DNA of 64,000 nucleotides, from contig JAJYZF010000003.1 of NCBI GenBank assembly GCA_021800165.1, positions 37,101-101,100 on the forward strand. The letters are read 5' to 3'. Numbering within the stretch: position 1 is the stretch's first letter; each line of letters begins with the position of its first letter. The notes below the pieces were generated by a model. It was given only the letters and a program-made list of their open reading frames with translations. It ran no database searches and was not told the DNA's origin. The stretch comes from Planctomycetota bacterium. Its GTDB lineage: Bacteria > Planctomycetota > Phycisphaerae > WQYP01. The position numbers and the translations under genes are program-made. This document shows positions 52,473 through 62,406 of this stretch, piece after piece.

Positions 52473-52703
52473 GAAATCTTGCGCGGCTCCGGGCACGAGC
52501 CGTGGCTTGACGATCATGCCCGAGGCGCGAACCCGGGCAATAACGTCGGCGTATGAGATGGTAGCGGCTTATCGCCTTCGTGATTTTAGCCCCACGATCC
52601 AACAGATGAAGTGCAACGCGGAATTGGCAAAGGGGCACATGGAGAAGAGGGCGGTAGAGAGCCGATAATAGACGCGAGGTTTGACCATGGGCCATGAAAT
52701 TAT

Positions 52704-52712
52704 TGGTATGAT
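52704..52712 (+). promoter_or_regulatory. Extended -10 promoter for the metal ATPase gene
   Basis: TGG followed by TATGAT (52707-52712) forms an extended -10 element 23 bp before the start codon. A TTGACC at 52681-52686 is 20 bp upstream of the hexamer, too far for an ideal -35, so the extended -10 is the main support. Confidence 0.4.
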
Positions 52713-52735
52713 ACCGCGAGTAAACTGGAGCCAGC

Positions 52736-54844
52736 GTGGGTGATATGAAAAATATTAACGATGCGGGGATTGAAACTGCGCTTCCAGCGTCTAAGGAGGT
52801 CCATCATGGGCATAACCATGAAGGACACGATCATCATCACAGTCATGAGACACCAGAGGTTGCGGGAATAGCCTGCGCGTGCGGCAGCGAACACGGTAAG
52901 GGCGGCCACAGTCATGCGGGCGTAAACTTAAACATGCAGATGACAGTCATCATGCCACTGACTGTGGTCTTTTTGTGTTTGTCGGCGATATTTTACTTTA
53001 TTCCCAATGGGCGGGAGTTGTCCACAGGCTTAGCGCTTCTGGCGGTGGCGGTGGGCGGTGGACCGATTATATGGTCGGCTATCAAGGGCTTAGCCCGTGG
53101 GCGTACCAACGTCAATGAACTGGCTTCTCTGGGCATCACCGGTGCCCTGGTCCTGGGTCTGCCGTTTGAAGCGGGGTTGGTGGCGCTTTTTATGCAGGTG
53201 GCCGCAGCCATTGAAGAAGTGGTGGTCGAAACCGCACAGAGAGCGATTTTGGCCCTTCAGAACCTGGCTCCGGTGCATGCTCGCGTGCGTCGCGGGGATA
53301 AGGATGAGATCATTCGGGCGGAGGAACTAGCCGAAGGAGATGTCATCATTGTGGCACCCGGCGAGCGGGTGGCGGGCGACGGTCAAATTCTCCGGGGTTC
53401 AACGAGCGTGGACGAATCGATGGTGACGGGCGAAGCGATTCCGGTGGATAAGGGTGTCGGATCGACCGTTTTAGCAGGTACGATTAACCTGACCGGTTCA
53501 GCGGAAGTTCGGGTGACGCGGGTGGGAGATCGCTCGTTTTTAAGTCAAACGATAGCCTTGGTGCGGCGAGCTCAGGCATTTCAGCCCCCCATCGTGCGCG
53601 CCGCCGACAAATTCTTTCAATTTTATACACCCATCATCCTTGGACTTTCGCTGGTGGCGTGGTGGGTGAGCGGCCAACCTCTGCGTATGGTGGCGATGTG
53701 GGTGGTCGGGTGTCCGTGCGCGATGCTGCTGGCTTCACCGTTGGCGATTATCATGGCCATGACCCGGGCAAGCCGCAGCGGAATTCAGATCAAGGGCGGT
53801 CCGTCGGTGGAAGCGTCGGTGGGCATCGATACGGTGGTTTTTGACAAAACCGGTACGCTGACCACAGGAATTTTCGGCGTAAGCGACATTAAACCGGCGG
53901 CGGGCGTGAGCGCCAATGAATTGCTGATACTGGCCGCCCGAGTGGAAAATCGCAGCAGCCACCCGCTGGCCCGGGCCATCACCGCGGAGGCCCGTCATCG
54001 CGGATTGGATTTCTCGGGGAATACCGATGTGACCATTCTGGAGGGCCTGGGAGTGGAGGGCGTGGTGAACCGGGAAACGGTGCGGGTCGGATCGTCAAAA
54101 ATTATTTCCCCCGAACTTGCGGGGCAGACCGCGCACTATGACGCCACCGATTCGGAGGTGCCGGTAGTGCCGGTTTATGTCACTTGCGGCGATAGGCTTA
54201 TGGGGGCCATTCATCTGACCGACGGCATTCGGGCGGAGGCTCGCCGCACCATCCGCCGATTGCGGGCGCTGGGTGTCAAGAAGATAGTGATGATGACCGG
54301 TGACCGGCGAAAAACGGCCCAGATGGTGGGCCATGCAGTTGGTTGCGACGATATTTACGCGGAGCTGCTGCCAGCCCAAAAAGTGGAACTGGTGCGGCAG
54401 TTGCAGCGCGGCCACCATTGCGTGGCGATGGTCGGAGATGGGATCAACGACGCGCCATCGCTGGCCGCAGCCACAGTGGGCATTGCTCTGGGCGTTCGCG
54501 GTACCGATGCGGCCATCGAAGCGGCCGGTGCCATTTTGCTTAAGGATGACCTGACCCGTGTGCCACTGCTGATTTACCTGGCTCGGCAGACGCGATCGGC
54601 CATCTATCAAAATCTGGGAATTGCATTGCTCATCGCCATAGCTGGAGCGGCCTTGGCGGCATTTGGCGTGTTGACGGTGGTGACCGCGGCGGCGGCTCAC
54701 GTTTTGGCCGTGGTGCTTATTGCGGCCAACGCGGCGCGGCAATCCGGCAGTGTCGGTATCAATCGCAAACCACTCGCCACAACGCGTTCAGCGGATCCGG
54801 TGAGTGCGATGGTACCGGCTGCCGTAGCGGCGACGTCGGCCTGA
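52736..54844 (+). CDS. P1B-type heavy-metal-transporting ATPase with His-rich N-terminus
   Basis: A 702-residue protein. Residues 23-37 are a His-rich metal tail (HHGHNHEGHDHHHSH), followed by CACGSEHGKGGHSH; no CxxC HMA domain is seen. The pump core has the actuator VDESMVTGEAIPVDKGVGST, the membrane metal site WVVGCPCAMLLASP (CPC), phosphorylation site FDKTGTLTTG, the SSHPLARAI motif and VGDGINDAPSLAAATVGIAL. It expels or imports a soft or divalent metal; the His-rich tail with CPC favours Zn/Cd/Co or Cu, but this cannot be resolved. GTG 52736 has GGAG at 5 nt; ATG 52745 is an alternative. Three SPFH genes follow. Confidence 0.93.
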   Translation: MGDMKNINDAGIETALPASKEVHHGHNHEGHDHHHSHETPEVAGIACACGSEHGKGGHSHAGVNLNMQMTVIMPLTVVFLCLSAIFYFIPNGRELSTGLALLAVAVGGGPIIWSAIKGLARGRTNVNELASLGITGALVLGLPFEAGLVALFMQVAAAIEEVVVETAQRAILALQNLAPVHARVRRGDKDEIIRAEELAEGDVIIVAPGERVAGDGQILRGSTSVDESMVTGEAIPVDKGVGSTVLAGTINLTGSAEVRVTRVGDRSFLSQTIALVRRAQAFQPPIVRAADKFFQFYTPIILGLSLVAWWVSGQPLRMVAMWVVGCPCAMLLASPLAIIMAMTRASRSGIQIKGGPSVEASVGIDTVVFDKTGTLTTGIFGVSDIKPAAGVSANELLILAARVENRSSHPLARAITAEARHRGLDFSGNTDVTILEGLGVEGVVNRETVRVGSSKIISPELAGQTAHYDATDSEVPVVPVYVTCGDRLMGAIHLTDGIRAEARRTIRRLRALGVKKIVMMTGDRRKTAQMVGHAVGCDDIYAELLPAQKVELVRQLQRGHHCVAMVGDGINDAPSLAAATVGIALGVRGTDAAIEAAGAILLKDDLTRVPLLIYLARQTRSAIYQNLGIALLIAIAGAALAAFGVLTVVTAAAAHVLAVVLIAANAARQSGSVGINRKPLATTRSADPVSAMVPAAVAATSA

Positions 54845-55007
54845 ACGTCTGGTGGCGGACAAGCGCGGAATGGAACAACAGGTATCCAGTGGATATATCT
54901 CATGGACAGTGTATACCCGACGAGAAGCCAACGCTAAGGATGCCGCCGGATGGATCTTGCGGCCGAAATGACCGGAGCATCACGATGTTTGTGTTTGAGG
55001 TTATTAC

Positions 55008-57059
55008 TTGAAGAGATCTGAATTAATTGCTTTTTGGGTCTGGATCGCGCTGCTCGCGGTGACGGTTTTTCTGACCATTGGCGCGATTAAATATGGGCCG
55101 GTCTGCTTTTGGGCCGGTGCGCTGGCGGCTCTTGGACAGGCCTTACTTGCCGCCATGGCGTGGTGGGGCCTGCGGTTGGGTCGAGAGCAGGCAGCGCTGG
55201 TGGAGGAGGCTACCGTCCCGAAGCATTTGACGCCTGTCGCCCCGCTGGGCACTTTTCACATGAGCTACAGCGACGATGCAACCATTCCCACACCGGTGGA
55301 AAAGCCGGCGACCGAGCCGGATGAAATCATGTCTTTGGATACGGGTTTTCAGCGGGTCATCGTGGGGCTATGCGGATTAGCGTTTCTGGCGCTGGCGGCG
55401 ATTATCGGGTGGTTGGTGTACCGCAACTTTGCGGCAGTCACACCCGGCCACAGCATCGTGATTTCGCCGGTCCCCATCGATCCGGGAGCCGTGGTGGCGG
55501 TTGGCGCGTCATTACTGGTGTATTTGATATTGATGTCGGCCACCAGAATCACCCGCGAGACCGAAGGCTACCTGGAAGCCACCAACAGCATTGTATTGCT
55601 GGGTGTTCCGGTGATTGTAGTGGTGGCTGCCGGGGTATTGGCAGCCTGGGCCAACACCGCCTACGCAAGTCAAGGCGCAGCGATTGTGGTGGCGCTTATA
55701 CTGACCCTTCAGGCCTTGGAACTCTTGATCAATTCGATCGGCAGCCAGAGCGGCATGGACGAAATGGATCAGGACATGTCTGATCTGCAGCGTCTGCCTC
55801 TGGTTCCGCTTCTGACCAGTGGCTGGATTACCGGGCTTAAGCTGCTGATGTCGGAAGTGCTGGGAATTGGCGTGGTCCGGCGCGATGAACCGGGACATCT
55901 GTCGCGCCTCTTGCCGCGTGCCGTGATAGCCGGTGCAATCGTGGTGCTGCTGATGAGCACGTTGCATGTCGTGCCGACGGGTGATGTGGCGATCCGGGAA
56001 CACTTGGGCGTCACCACCGCGGCGGAAATAAGCCATCCGTTGCAGCCGGGCCTGCACATCATGTGGCCCTGGCCGATTGATCGGCTGGAACTGATTCCGA
56101 CGGAACAGGTGAAGGTGGTCACGGTCGGGACCGAGCAGCCGCATCAGTCTGCATTGGGGCCTAATGCTTTCTCATTCTGGACTGAACATGAATCAATTCC
56201 AAACCGGGAGCTATTAACTGGGGATGTCAACGAAAAAGGACACGCGGCTCCGCAATTGATGGATGGTTGGTTTAGCGCGTGGTGGCGGGTGAAAAATGCC
56301 AGCGATTTTTTTCAAAATGTATCCAACAGCAGAATTGTGGCGGTCGGCGGCATCACCGGCACGGGAACCAAAAAAGTATGGAGTTCCATGTATGATGCGC
56401 TGGTGCAGCAGGTTCTGTTGGAAGCTATTACATCCACGTTTGCGCAACATTCATTTCATCAAATCCGAGCCGCCGAAACGAGTCTGGTCGCCAAGCAGAT
56501 AAGAACCTACATGCAAAATCAGCTCGACTCAATGAAGACGGGCATTGAGGTCATGGCTCTATCCATCAAAGACTTGCATCCGCCGGCGGGCCAGGGCAGC
56601 GTGATGACGGCGCAGGGTAAACAATTAGGCCCGGCGGCGGCGTACGAAGCGGTGGTCTCGGCCAGGGAAAAGAAAGAAATGTTGATTGACAATGCTTCTG
56701 CCACCGCCACCAAAGACACCTTATTGGCGCAGGGGCACGCAGCATCGGTACTCGCAGATGCCGGGGCCTATGCAACTGATCTGGTAGGCGTGCAACAGGG
56801 CAAAGCCAAAGCCCTGGATGCGCGTTCCCAAGCCTTTGCAGAGAATGAAAACGCGGTGTCTTCGTGGGATTTCTTTGAATCACTCAAGGGAATTTTCAAC
56901 CGCGTGAACAAAGTGGTTCTAGGCCCGGATGTGCGACCACCGCAGATATGGCAAATAACCCGCCAGTCCGGCAGTGGTCCGCCACCGGCAATTCCCACGC
57001 AAATTACCGGTGGCGTGGGAACCAGCGGCGAAATGGCACCGGTTCCACACGGTCGGTAA
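55008..57059 (+). CDS. Multi-pass membrane protein fused to HflK-like SPFH domain
   Basis: A 683-residue protein. Residues 1-300 hold about six hydrophobic segments (for example LIAFWVWIALLAVTVFLTIG; FQRVIVGLCGLAFLALAAII; GVPVIVVVAAGVLAAWA). After a further helix (AVIAGAIVVLLMSTLHVVPT) comes an SPFH/HflK-like domain (TGDVAIREHLGV, LQPGLHIMWPWPIDRLELIP) and a coiled-coil part (AAYEAVVSAREKKEMLIDNA). Normal HflK has one N-terminal helix, so the long membrane region is unusual. TTG 55008 is the start, with GAGG 9 nt upstream. It is followed by HflC- and HflK-like genes, and all three likely form a membrane ring complex. Confidence 0.82.
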   Translation: MKRSELIAFWVWIALLAVTVFLTIGAIKYGPVCFWAGALAALGQALLAAMAWWGLRLGREQAALVEEATVPKHLTPVAPLGTFHMSYSDDATIPTPVEKPATEPDEIMSLDTGFQRVIVGLCGLAFLALAAIIGWLVYRNFAAVTPGHSIVISPVPIDPGAVVAVGASLLVYLILMSATRITRETEGYLEATNSIVLLGVPVIVVVAAGVLAAWANTAYASQGAAIVVALILTLQALELLINSIGSQSGMDEMDQDMSDLQRLPLVPLLTSGWITGLKLLMSEVLGIGVVRRDEPGHLSRLLPRAVIAGAIVVLLMSTLHVVPTGDVAIREHLGVTTAAEISHPLQPGLHIMWPWPIDRLELIPTEQVKVVTVGTEQPHQSALGPNAFSFWTEHESIPNRELLTGDVNEKGHAAPQLMDGWFSAWWRVKNASDFFQNVSNSRIVAVGGITGTGTKKVWSSMYDALVQQVLLEAITSTFAQHSFHQIRAAETSLVAKQIRTYMQNQLDSMKTGIEVMALSIKDLHPPAGQGSVMTAQGKQLGPAAAYEAVVSAREKKEMLIDNASATATKDTLLAQGHAASVLADAGAYATDLVGVQQGKAKALDARSQAFAENENAVSSWDFFESLKGIFNRVNKVVLGPDVRPPQIWQITRQSGSGPPPAIPTQITGGVGTSGEMAPVPHGR

Positions 57060-57128
57060 TGTGATATTGCAGTAAGGATGTAGGCAAGTAAATAGGGAAG
57101 GTTTCAAGGGTATCCTTGAGGATTACGC

Positions 57129-58070
57129 ATGAAAAAACTCACGATTGGAATTATTCTGGTAGCGGTAGTCGGCGTGCTGTTTCTGGAACTGTTTACCTTT
57201 GTGGCGCGGCCTTACCAAACGGTGTTGATCGATCGTTTCGGAAAAATTATCGCCAAACCTACCCGAATTGCCTACAACTGGTACCTGTGCTGGCCGACAG
57301 ACAGAATTGTGCGCATGGATATGCGGTTACACTTGTACCAGAGCGATAACCGCGAGGTGAGCACGCGCGAGGGCGAGCCCATCAGCCTGCGCACTTTTGC
57401 GGTCTGGAAGATTGTAAATCCGGTGTTGTACTATCGGCGGCTGCCGGAGGGCACGCTGGAGGCCCAGCGATACTTAAATCAAAAAATTGAGGGACAGGTG
57501 CTCAAGGTGATGGGGCGTTATTCGCTGGATCAGCTTTTCAATGTCGATGCGGTTAAGATCAAGATGACGCAAGCTGAAGATCGTGTGCAATCCCGGGTGA
57601 ACCAGGATATGCAAAAGCTGGGATTGAAAGTGGTAAAGATAGGATTTTCGCGGGTAACGTTTCCGCCACGCGTGGCGGTGGCCGTTTATCGCCGTATGAC
57701 CGCGGAGCGTGAAAAAATTGCGGATAAATATATCAGCGAAGGCGAAAGCCAGTCGCGTGCCATTGAGGCCAAGGGCGAAGCGGAGGCTGCGGAAATTCGT
57801 AGCACGGCGGATAAACAAGCCGAGGAAATTCGCGGCCAGGGCGATGCTAAAGCCTACGCCATTCTGAATGCGGCGCAAAACACGCCGGCGGCGCAGGCGT
57901 TTTACCGCTTCTGGAAATCGCTGGAGTTGTTCAAAGCGTCGATGGGACAGAGCACCTACTGGGTTCTGACTCCGAATAACCCTATCACGGCACCTTTGTT
58001 TTCACAGATGAAAATCATCGAAGGTAAAACGCCGGTCCACGCAAAGGTCGGACTTCCGGCCGGCAAGTAA
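57129..58070 (+). CDS. HflC-like SPFH/Band 7 protein
   Basis: A 313-residue protein. One N-terminal helix (TIGIILVAVVGVLFLELFTF) is followed by VARPYQTVLIDRFGKIIAKP and a complete SPFH domain, with the HflC-typical later part VVKIGFSRVTFPPRVAVAVYRRMTAEREKIADKYISEGE and an alanine/glutamate-rich coiled coil. In E. coli HflK-HflC cages surround FtsH and restrain it. GAGG precedes the ATG. It lies 69 bp after the larger SPFH gene and 47 bp before the HflK-like gene. Confidence 0.9.
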   Translation: MKKLTIGIILVAVVGVLFLELFTFVARPYQTVLIDRFGKIIAKPTRIAYNWYLCWPTDRIVRMDMRLHLYQSDNREVSTREGEPISLRTFAVWKIVNPVLYYRRLPEGTLEAQRYLNQKIEGQVLKVMGRYSLDQLFNVDAVKIKMTQAEDRVQSRVNQDMQKLGLKVVKIGFSRVTFPPRVAVAVYRRMTAEREKIADKYISEGESQSRAIEAKGEAEAAEIRSTADKQAEEIRGQGDAKAYAILNAAQNTPAAQAFYRFWKSLELFKASMGQSTYWVLTPNNPITAPLFSQMKIIEGKTPVHAKVGLPAGK

Positions 58071-58117
58071 CCGGCCGGATACTTCGTTAAATCAACGACA
58101 CACAAAGGTAAAAGCCC

Positions 58118-59281
58118 ATGACGCAGACATATTCCGAAGAAGAATTAAAAAAAACCGCAATGCCGTTGGAACTGCCGATACTCTCCGACGATGAGCCGGG
58201 CCAGCCGCAGGGCTGGCTTAGTGCCCAGTGGGTCCTGGGTTATTTTGTCATCGGCGTGATTATTGTCTGGCTGCTTAGCGGCTTTTATGAGGTTGGCGTG
58301 GGAGACGTAGCGGTGGTCGAGCGATTAGGGCAATACATCACCACGGGCCATGGCCATACCCGGCTCTTCGAGCCAGGTCTCAATTATCATCTGCCGTGGC
58401 CGATCGACAAGGACTACATTATCCCATTACGCCAAGAGCACCTGCTGGAAGTGCAGGATTTTGATACCTCACCGGCCTCATATCTGGCGATCAAGAAATT
58501 ATGGCTGCGCGAGGGACGCTCGCTACGGGTGTTTGACGCGATTTTCGATCCATACGTGATCACCGGAGATAAAAATGTGCTGCATGTGCGTATTGCTCTT
58601 CAGTACCGCATCAATAATCCTGTGGACTACCTGACTTCCGTCTATCAGGCACCTGGAGCGCCACCCAATGCCGGCCGCATCAACTTGATTCGGGCCTTGG
58701 CGGCGCATGTCTTGATCCGCAAAATTGCTTCAGCCACCGTGGATCAGGCCCTCTATTCCGGAAAAGCGGAATTGGAACGGCGACTTTACAGCGGCATACG
58801 GCCCAACAGCGGCATGCAGGCACCCATGAACCAACTGGGCTTGGGCATTCAAGTCAAAAAGGTGCTGCTGGAATACGTGCATTGGCCGGCGGCGGTGGAC
58901 AGCGCTTTTAATCAGGTGCTCACGGCTCGCCAGAAAGCGGCGGCGGAGGTGCAAAATGCGCTGCAACAGGCCAACCATAATACCACGGTGGCCCAGGGAC
59001 AGGCTCAGGCCATTCTCAACCGGGCGGAGAGTCGGGCCAACCGCGTGGTGCAGGAAGCCACCGGCCAGATGCAGGAATTTTCCGCAATATATGCCCAGTA
59101 CCGTAAAAATCCGCGCGTGATTTCGCTCAAGTTGCTCAGCGACGCCTTAAGCCGGGTGATGGGTTCAGTGGCGAGAGTCTTTATCGTGCAGCCACGCCAG
59201 CGACTGGTGTTAACTTTGCCCGCACCGCATCGACGTATTATTATGCCCACTTCGCCGCTGGGAACCGCCGGGTCGCGCTGA
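58118..59281 (+). CDS. HflK-like SPFH/Band 7 protein
   Basis: A 387-residue protein. An acidic soluble N-terminus is followed by one helix (LGYFVIGVIIVWLLSGFYEV), then GVGDVAVVERLGQYITTGHG, LFEPGLNYHLPWPIDKDYII (HflK-like) and VLHVRIALQYRINNPVDYLT, ending in a coiled-coil tail (AEVQNALQQANHNTTVAQGQ, AQAILNRAESRANRVVQEAT). It should pair with the adjacent HflC-like protein. AAAGG precedes the ATG. No FtsH gene is in the window. Confidence 0.9.
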   Translation: MTQTYSEEELKKTAMPLELPILSDDEPGQPQGWLSAQWVLGYFVIGVIIVWLLSGFYEVGVGDVAVVERLGQYITTGHGHTRLFEPGLNYHLPWPIDKDYIIPLRQEHLLEVQDFDTSPASYLAIKKLWLREGRSLRVFDAIFDPYVITGDKNVLHVRIALQYRINNPVDYLTSVYQAPGAPPNAGRINLIRALAAHVLIRKIASATVDQALYSGKAELERRLYSGIRPNSGMQAPMNQLGLGIQVKKVLLEYVHWPAAVDSAFNQVLTARQKAAAEVQNALQQANHNTTVAQGQAQAILNRAESRANRVVQEATGQMQEFSAIYAQYRKNPRVISLKLLSDALSRVMGSVARVFIVQPRQRLVLTLPAPHRRIIMPTSPLGTAGSR

Positions 59282-59375
59282 CGACCGGGTCTGGCGTGGC
59301 CGTGCGTTTCCGCCACACTCGGGTTATGATATTTGCCAGCGCCTGTAAAAAACATGCGCCGCTTGGAGTGTAAAA

Positions 59376-60266
59376 ATGGTCGCCGAATTCGCCGCTATTG
59401 AAACCCGCGACTTAACAAAAATCTATCCCGGCTTCTGGAAGAGCCAGCAGGTACAGGCCCTGACCAACCTGAATTTGCGTGTGCGCCAAGGGGAAATTTT
59501 TGGCCTGCTTGGCCCCAACGGCAGTGGCAAAACTACGGCCATCAAACTGCTGCTGGGGTTGATTAACGCCACCTCCGGCGAGGCTTTGGTCATGGGGCAG
59601 CAGGCCGGCGATCAGGATACCCGCAGACGGTTGGGCTATTTGCCTGAGGAAAGCTACCTCTACCGCTTTCTCAACGCCCGGCAAACCATGGATTTTTACG
59701 CTCGGCTCTTTAACATGAACCGGTCTCAGCGGCGTCAGGCCGTGGATTATTATCTGGATTTTGTGGGTCTGGACCCGGCGGTAAGGGGGCGGCGAATCGG
59801 CACTTATTCCAAAGGCCAAACCCGCCGCGTGGCCTTGGCGCAGGCCCTGCTTAACAACCCGGATCTGGTCATTATGGACGAACCTACTTCCGGCCTTGAT
59901 CCCGTGGGGATGTTGGAAATCAAAAATATGATTCTCCGGCTCAAGGCTGCCGGAAAAACCGTACTGCTCTCCAGCCATCAGCTTGCTGACGTGGAAGATG
60001 TTTGTGATCGACTGGTAATTTTGTATCGGGGCCGGGTGGAGTTGGAAGGTGCCTTGAGTGATTTATTGGAAGTCAAGGATGTGTTTCAACTCGAGGCGCG
60101 ACAGGTTTCACCGGAATTGCAGGCGAAACTTGTGGAGATAACCAAAGCAGGCGGAGCGGAGGATATCCAAACGGGCCGGCCGCGCGTGCGGCTGGAGGAC
60201 CTATTCAAGCGGCTGGTAGATGCCAAACGCCGGGGCGAGCCAATGGCGGGATCCCCCCGGCGTTAA
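59376..60266 (+). CDS. ABC transporter ATP-binding protein
   Basis: A 296-residue protein. It has Walker A GLLGPNGSGKTTAIKLLLGL, Q-loop region GYLPEESYLYRFLNARQTMD, a signature-like YSKGQTRRVALAQALLNNPD (S-K-G-Q in place of SGGQ), Walker B LVIMDEPTSGLDPVGMLEIK and the H-loop VLLSSHQL. It belongs to the ABC-2/CcmA-like group and drives the membrane protein encoded next. GGAG lies 8 nt before the ATG. The gene follows the SPFH genes by 94 bp, so it may or may not share their transcript. Confidence 0.92.
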   Translation: MVAEFAAIETRDLTKIYPGFWKSQQVQALTNLNLRVRQGEIFGLLGPNGSGKTTAIKLLLGLINATSGEALVMGQQAGDQDTRRRLGYLPEESYLYRFLNARQTMDFYARLFNMNRSQRRQAVDYYLDFVGLDPAVRGRRIGTYSKGQTRRVALAQALLNNPDLVIMDEPTSGLDPVGMLEIKNMILRLKAAGKTVLLSSHQLADVEDVCDRLVILYRGRVELEGALSDLLEVKDVFQLEARQVSPELQAKLVEITKAGGAEDIQTGRPRVRLEDLFKRLVDAKRRGEPMAGSPRR

Positions 60267-60381
60267 CGAAGCGGAACGGACGAGCGGCCTGGCAAGACGT
60301 AGTTTATGCAATGAGACAAACGACATTACCAAGATCAATGTTGGTTGTTGAGACACTGTTGGTCGCCCGTTGGAGTGGCGG

Positions 60382-62406
60382 ATGAATCATCATCCTGGTT
60401 TTGATTATATCGCGTTATGCGCCTATGCCGTGATCGGCATTCTCGTGGTGGCCTTTGTGCTACTGGCCTTTCGGGATGTGGGACGACTGCGCACCGGCAT
60501 TTTTCGATCTTGGGCCATTGGTCGCACCACCATTGCGGAGGCGTGGAACGCCAGAATATGGGCTATCGTGCCAATCTGGTTTTTGATATGCCTCATCATC
60601 AGCCTTCTGGTACGGCCCTATTCGGCGGCCAGTCAGGTGGAGATATACCTGACCATTCTCCTGCGTGCCCAACTGGTCATGCTGCTGGTATATCTGGGTA
60701 TTTTGGCCTGCGTAAGTCTGCCGCGTGAGCGTGAGCGCCGTACGCTTATTACCACGGGCAGCAAACCAATTTCGCGATTGGAGTTGCTGCTGGGAAAAGT
60801 GATCGGCATTTGCGCCGCCGGATTGGCCATGCTGGTATTAATGACGGCCATTACCTGGGCATTTATGGCTGTGATCAATGTGCATATTGAGCATGATGCG
60901 GCTGTACTTTATGCTCACGAAAAGCACAGCTACAACTCCCTGGTGCGGCGCATTCCACCTGAGCCGGGCATACGCTATACCGCGCGACATGGTGTTTTAC
61001 AGGCTCAAAATTATTATACGGGCACGCTTCGCATAGCCGGACTGATCAACTATCAGACCAATCCGCCGGAGCGGGCTCTCAAGGGGGGCAGTTCGGAAAC
61101 TTTGTATTTCGAGTTTCCTTCGCTTCCCGCCCAGTTTATTTCTCCGCCCGTGTTCCTGTTACGGTTTGTGGTGTTGCGCATGAATACGGGAGCCAAGCCC
61201 AATACGCCAGCGCAACAGGCGGCCATGCTGCAACCGGTGAAAATTCATGTTACGGCCGTACTCCGCGATAACCCGATGATGACCGCACAACAGTCGCTTA
61301 CTTTGAATCCCGACGGAACGGCGGAATGGCGTCCCAAACAATGGACCAATTTTTTCAGCTTGTATGACCCGGCAACCGGGCAGCTTTATGACCCCGGCCC
61401 GGTGCTGTTGAAAGTAACCTGTCCCACGTTGGGGGCCTACTTGTTTTTTGGGGCTGGAACCCAGGCCCAACCGGCCGCGTGTCTGGCTCTGAATTTGGAT
61501 CGAAGTCGCGTCCCAGCAGGTATGATAACTCCCATGCCCGATCCAGTCATCACCGGCTTTAAATCCAACAACAAACAGGAAATCGTCGGACCAAGCTATT
61601 CCCATCCCGGAATTCCAGCGGAGGTGGCCTCCTTCGAGTTTGCCCATTTGCCGGATAAAAGGATTCCCATCGGTAAACACGGCAATTTCACCGTGCACTT
61701 GTTTTTGAGCGTGGACAAGCAGGAAAATGAAGCCTTGCCCGCCATCGCGGATATAACCGCCTTTACCTTAGCCGACCCTACCCATCCTATTCGTATGCAA
61801 TTGCGTTTTGCCGAAAAACATCTGACCGTGATGAAGTTGCCTAAGAGTTTGCTTAACGAGAGTCCTTTGGTCATCAACATTCAGAGTAACTATCCAGGCC
61901 ACTGGATTAAACTCACGCAGAATTCCGTTCAGATTGTGCGGCCGGCATCGCCGTTCATTGTGAATCTGGCAAAAAGTGAATTCATCATTTTCTGTGAAGT
62001 GGTGCTCCTGGTAGTGATTGGCGTGACGGCCAGCACCCGGTTGGGCTGGCCGGTGGCCATGCTGACCACCATGGTATGTTATGTTCTGGGCAATTTATTT
62101 CACTTTGTATACAAGTTGATGATATTGGGAGGCTTTGGCCTTTACGGTCCGTATATCGACAGCAAGATGAAGGGCCTCTGGTACTACCAGATCGGATCGT
62201 TCATCACCGCCGTGATGGTGAAGATGCTATACGCCCTGGTGCGTCTGATGCCCGATTTTACCCGGTTTGATCCGCTGCATGATATTATTATTTCCAGGAA
62301 TTTGCCCTGGATAGTTCCAGCCGCGGATGCCGGCTGGACCTTGGCCTGTGCTTTGCCGATTTTGGCTCTGGGCTATTTGCTTTTGAGAAAACAGGAGCTG
62401 GCCTGA
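60382..62406 (+). CDS. ABC-2-like permease with large extracytoplasmic domain
   Basis: A 674-residue membrane protein. N-terminal helices (YAVIGILVVAFVLLAF; IWAIVPIWFLICLIISLLV) and a GKVIGICAAGLAMLVLMTAI segment after the cytoplasmic PRERERRTLITTGSKPISRLELLLGK, a motif typical of ABC-2 permeases, are followed by about 350 residues of beta-rich external domain and four C-terminal helices ending in LLLRKQELA. It pairs with the upstream ATPase. ATG 60382 has GGAG 6 nt upstream; TTG 60370 is in frame. Its stop overlaps the next ATG (TGATG). Substrate unknown. Confidence 0.8.
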   Translation: MNHHPGFDYIALCAYAVIGILVVAFVLLAFRDVGRLRTGIFRSWAIGRTTIAEAWNARIWAIVPIWFLICLIISLLVRPYSAASQVEIYLTILLRAQLVMLLVYLGILACVSLPRERERRTLITTGSKPISRLELLLGKVIGICAAGLAMLVLMTAITWAFMAVINVHIEHDAAVLYAHEKHSYNSLVRRIPPEPGIRYTARHGVLQAQNYYTGTLRIAGLINYQTNPPERALKGGSSETLYFEFPSLPAQFISPPVFLLRFVVLRMNTGAKPNTPAQQAAMLQPVKIHVTAVLRDNPMMTAQQSLTLNPDGTAEWRPKQWTNFFSLYDPATGQLYDPGPVLLKVTCPTLGAYLFFGAGTQAQPAACLALNLDRSRVPAGMITPMPDPVITGFKSNNKQEIVGPSYSHPGIPAEVASFEFAHLPDKRIPIGKHGNFTVHLFLSVDKQENEALPAIADITAFTLADPTHPIRMQLRFAEKHLTVMKLPKSLLNESPLVINIQSNYPGHWIKLTQNSVQIVRPASPFIVNLAKSEFIIFCEVVLLVVIGVTASTRLGWPVAMLTTMVCYVLGNLFHFVYKLMILGGFGLYGPYIDSKMKGLWYYQIGSFITAVMVKMLYALVRLMPDFTRFDPLHDIIISRNLPWIVPAADAGWTLACALPILALGYLLLRKQELA

